From Syngnathus acus (lineage: Eukaryota > Chordata > Actinopteri > Syngnathiformes > Syngnathidae), in the NCBI RefSeq assembly GCF_901709675.1, contig NC_051095.1, positions 8,585,956 to 8,649,955 of the forward strand: a stretch of DNA of 64,000 nucleotides. The letters are read 5' to 3'. Numbering within the stretch: position 1 is the first letter of the stretch; the number at the start of each line of letters is the position of its first letter. The translations under genes were made by a program, and so were the position numbers. This document shows positions 63,787 through 64,000 of this stretch, one piece after another. Below the pieces are notes generated by a model. The model had not been told where the DNA came from and ran no database searches. It worked only from the letters and a program-made list of their open reading frames with translations.

Positions 63787-64000
63787 TATATATATATATA
63801 TATATATATAAAGAGATTTAATATATATGTAACTACTGTGAGATGTGTTTGTACTTTTTCATCCATCCATGGTTAAATGTAAATATTTAATTCAGTTGAC
63901 TTTAATTCTATTTTATTTTTTGATAAAGGGCAGTTCAGGTTTCCACTTGGATAAATTGGTCTTGTATTGTATTATGATTTTTTTTTGTGTGTAATTAGAT

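Overview
The window is a stretch of vertebrate, almost certainly teleost, nuclear DNA. It shows short protein exons spread over long AT-rich introns, GT..AG splice sites, abundant CA/TG microsatellites, and interspersed repeats of fish type (Tc1-like foldbacks, hAT-like and CCGTA-ended MITEs, CR1/L2-like LINE debris, tRNA-like SINE pieces). No complete gene lies inside it.

The only protein-coding gene I can support is slit3, on the minus strand and running right to left. Thirteen consecutive exons (47279-47350 down to 1201-1344) splice into one uninterrupted frame of 1,419 nt (473 codons), about 30% of a Slit protein of roughly 1,500 residues. By comparison with mammalian SLIT genes they are exons 5-17. 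They encode the end of LRR domain D1, all of the Robo-binding domain D2, and the start of D3. The paralogue call rests on SLIT3-like residues in exons 5, 6, 9, 13 and 15. Exons 1-4 lie beyond the right edge or unrecognised in the last 16.6 kb. Exons from about 18 onward lie beyond the left edge.

The intron between exons 14 and 15 carries a miR-218 precursor (7972-8070, minus strand, same sense as slit3), with both mature arms readable. This is the host-intron position known from mammalian SLIT3. miR-218 is known to target Robo receptors, so host gene and microRNA act on the same guidance pathway.

Region by region: 1-17 kb holds the dense cluster of exons 17-8, with mir218a, one LINE fragment and one nonautonomous DNA element copy at each of 2.8 and 12.4 kb. 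17-36 kb holds exon 7 and the 16 kb intron 6, which carries a GGAA array, a 160-bp CA tract, a CCGTA-ended MITE and an unusual 17-mer repeat cluster at 31.5-32.5 kb. 36-47 kb holds exon 6, whose 3' splice site abuts a TG repeat, and intron 5 with a decayed minisatellite at 41.4-42.1 kb. 47-64 kb holds exon 5 and part of intron 4, with a 409-bp MITE, LINE reverse-transcriptase debris, TG/CA tracts and two opposed Tc1-like foldbacks at the right end.
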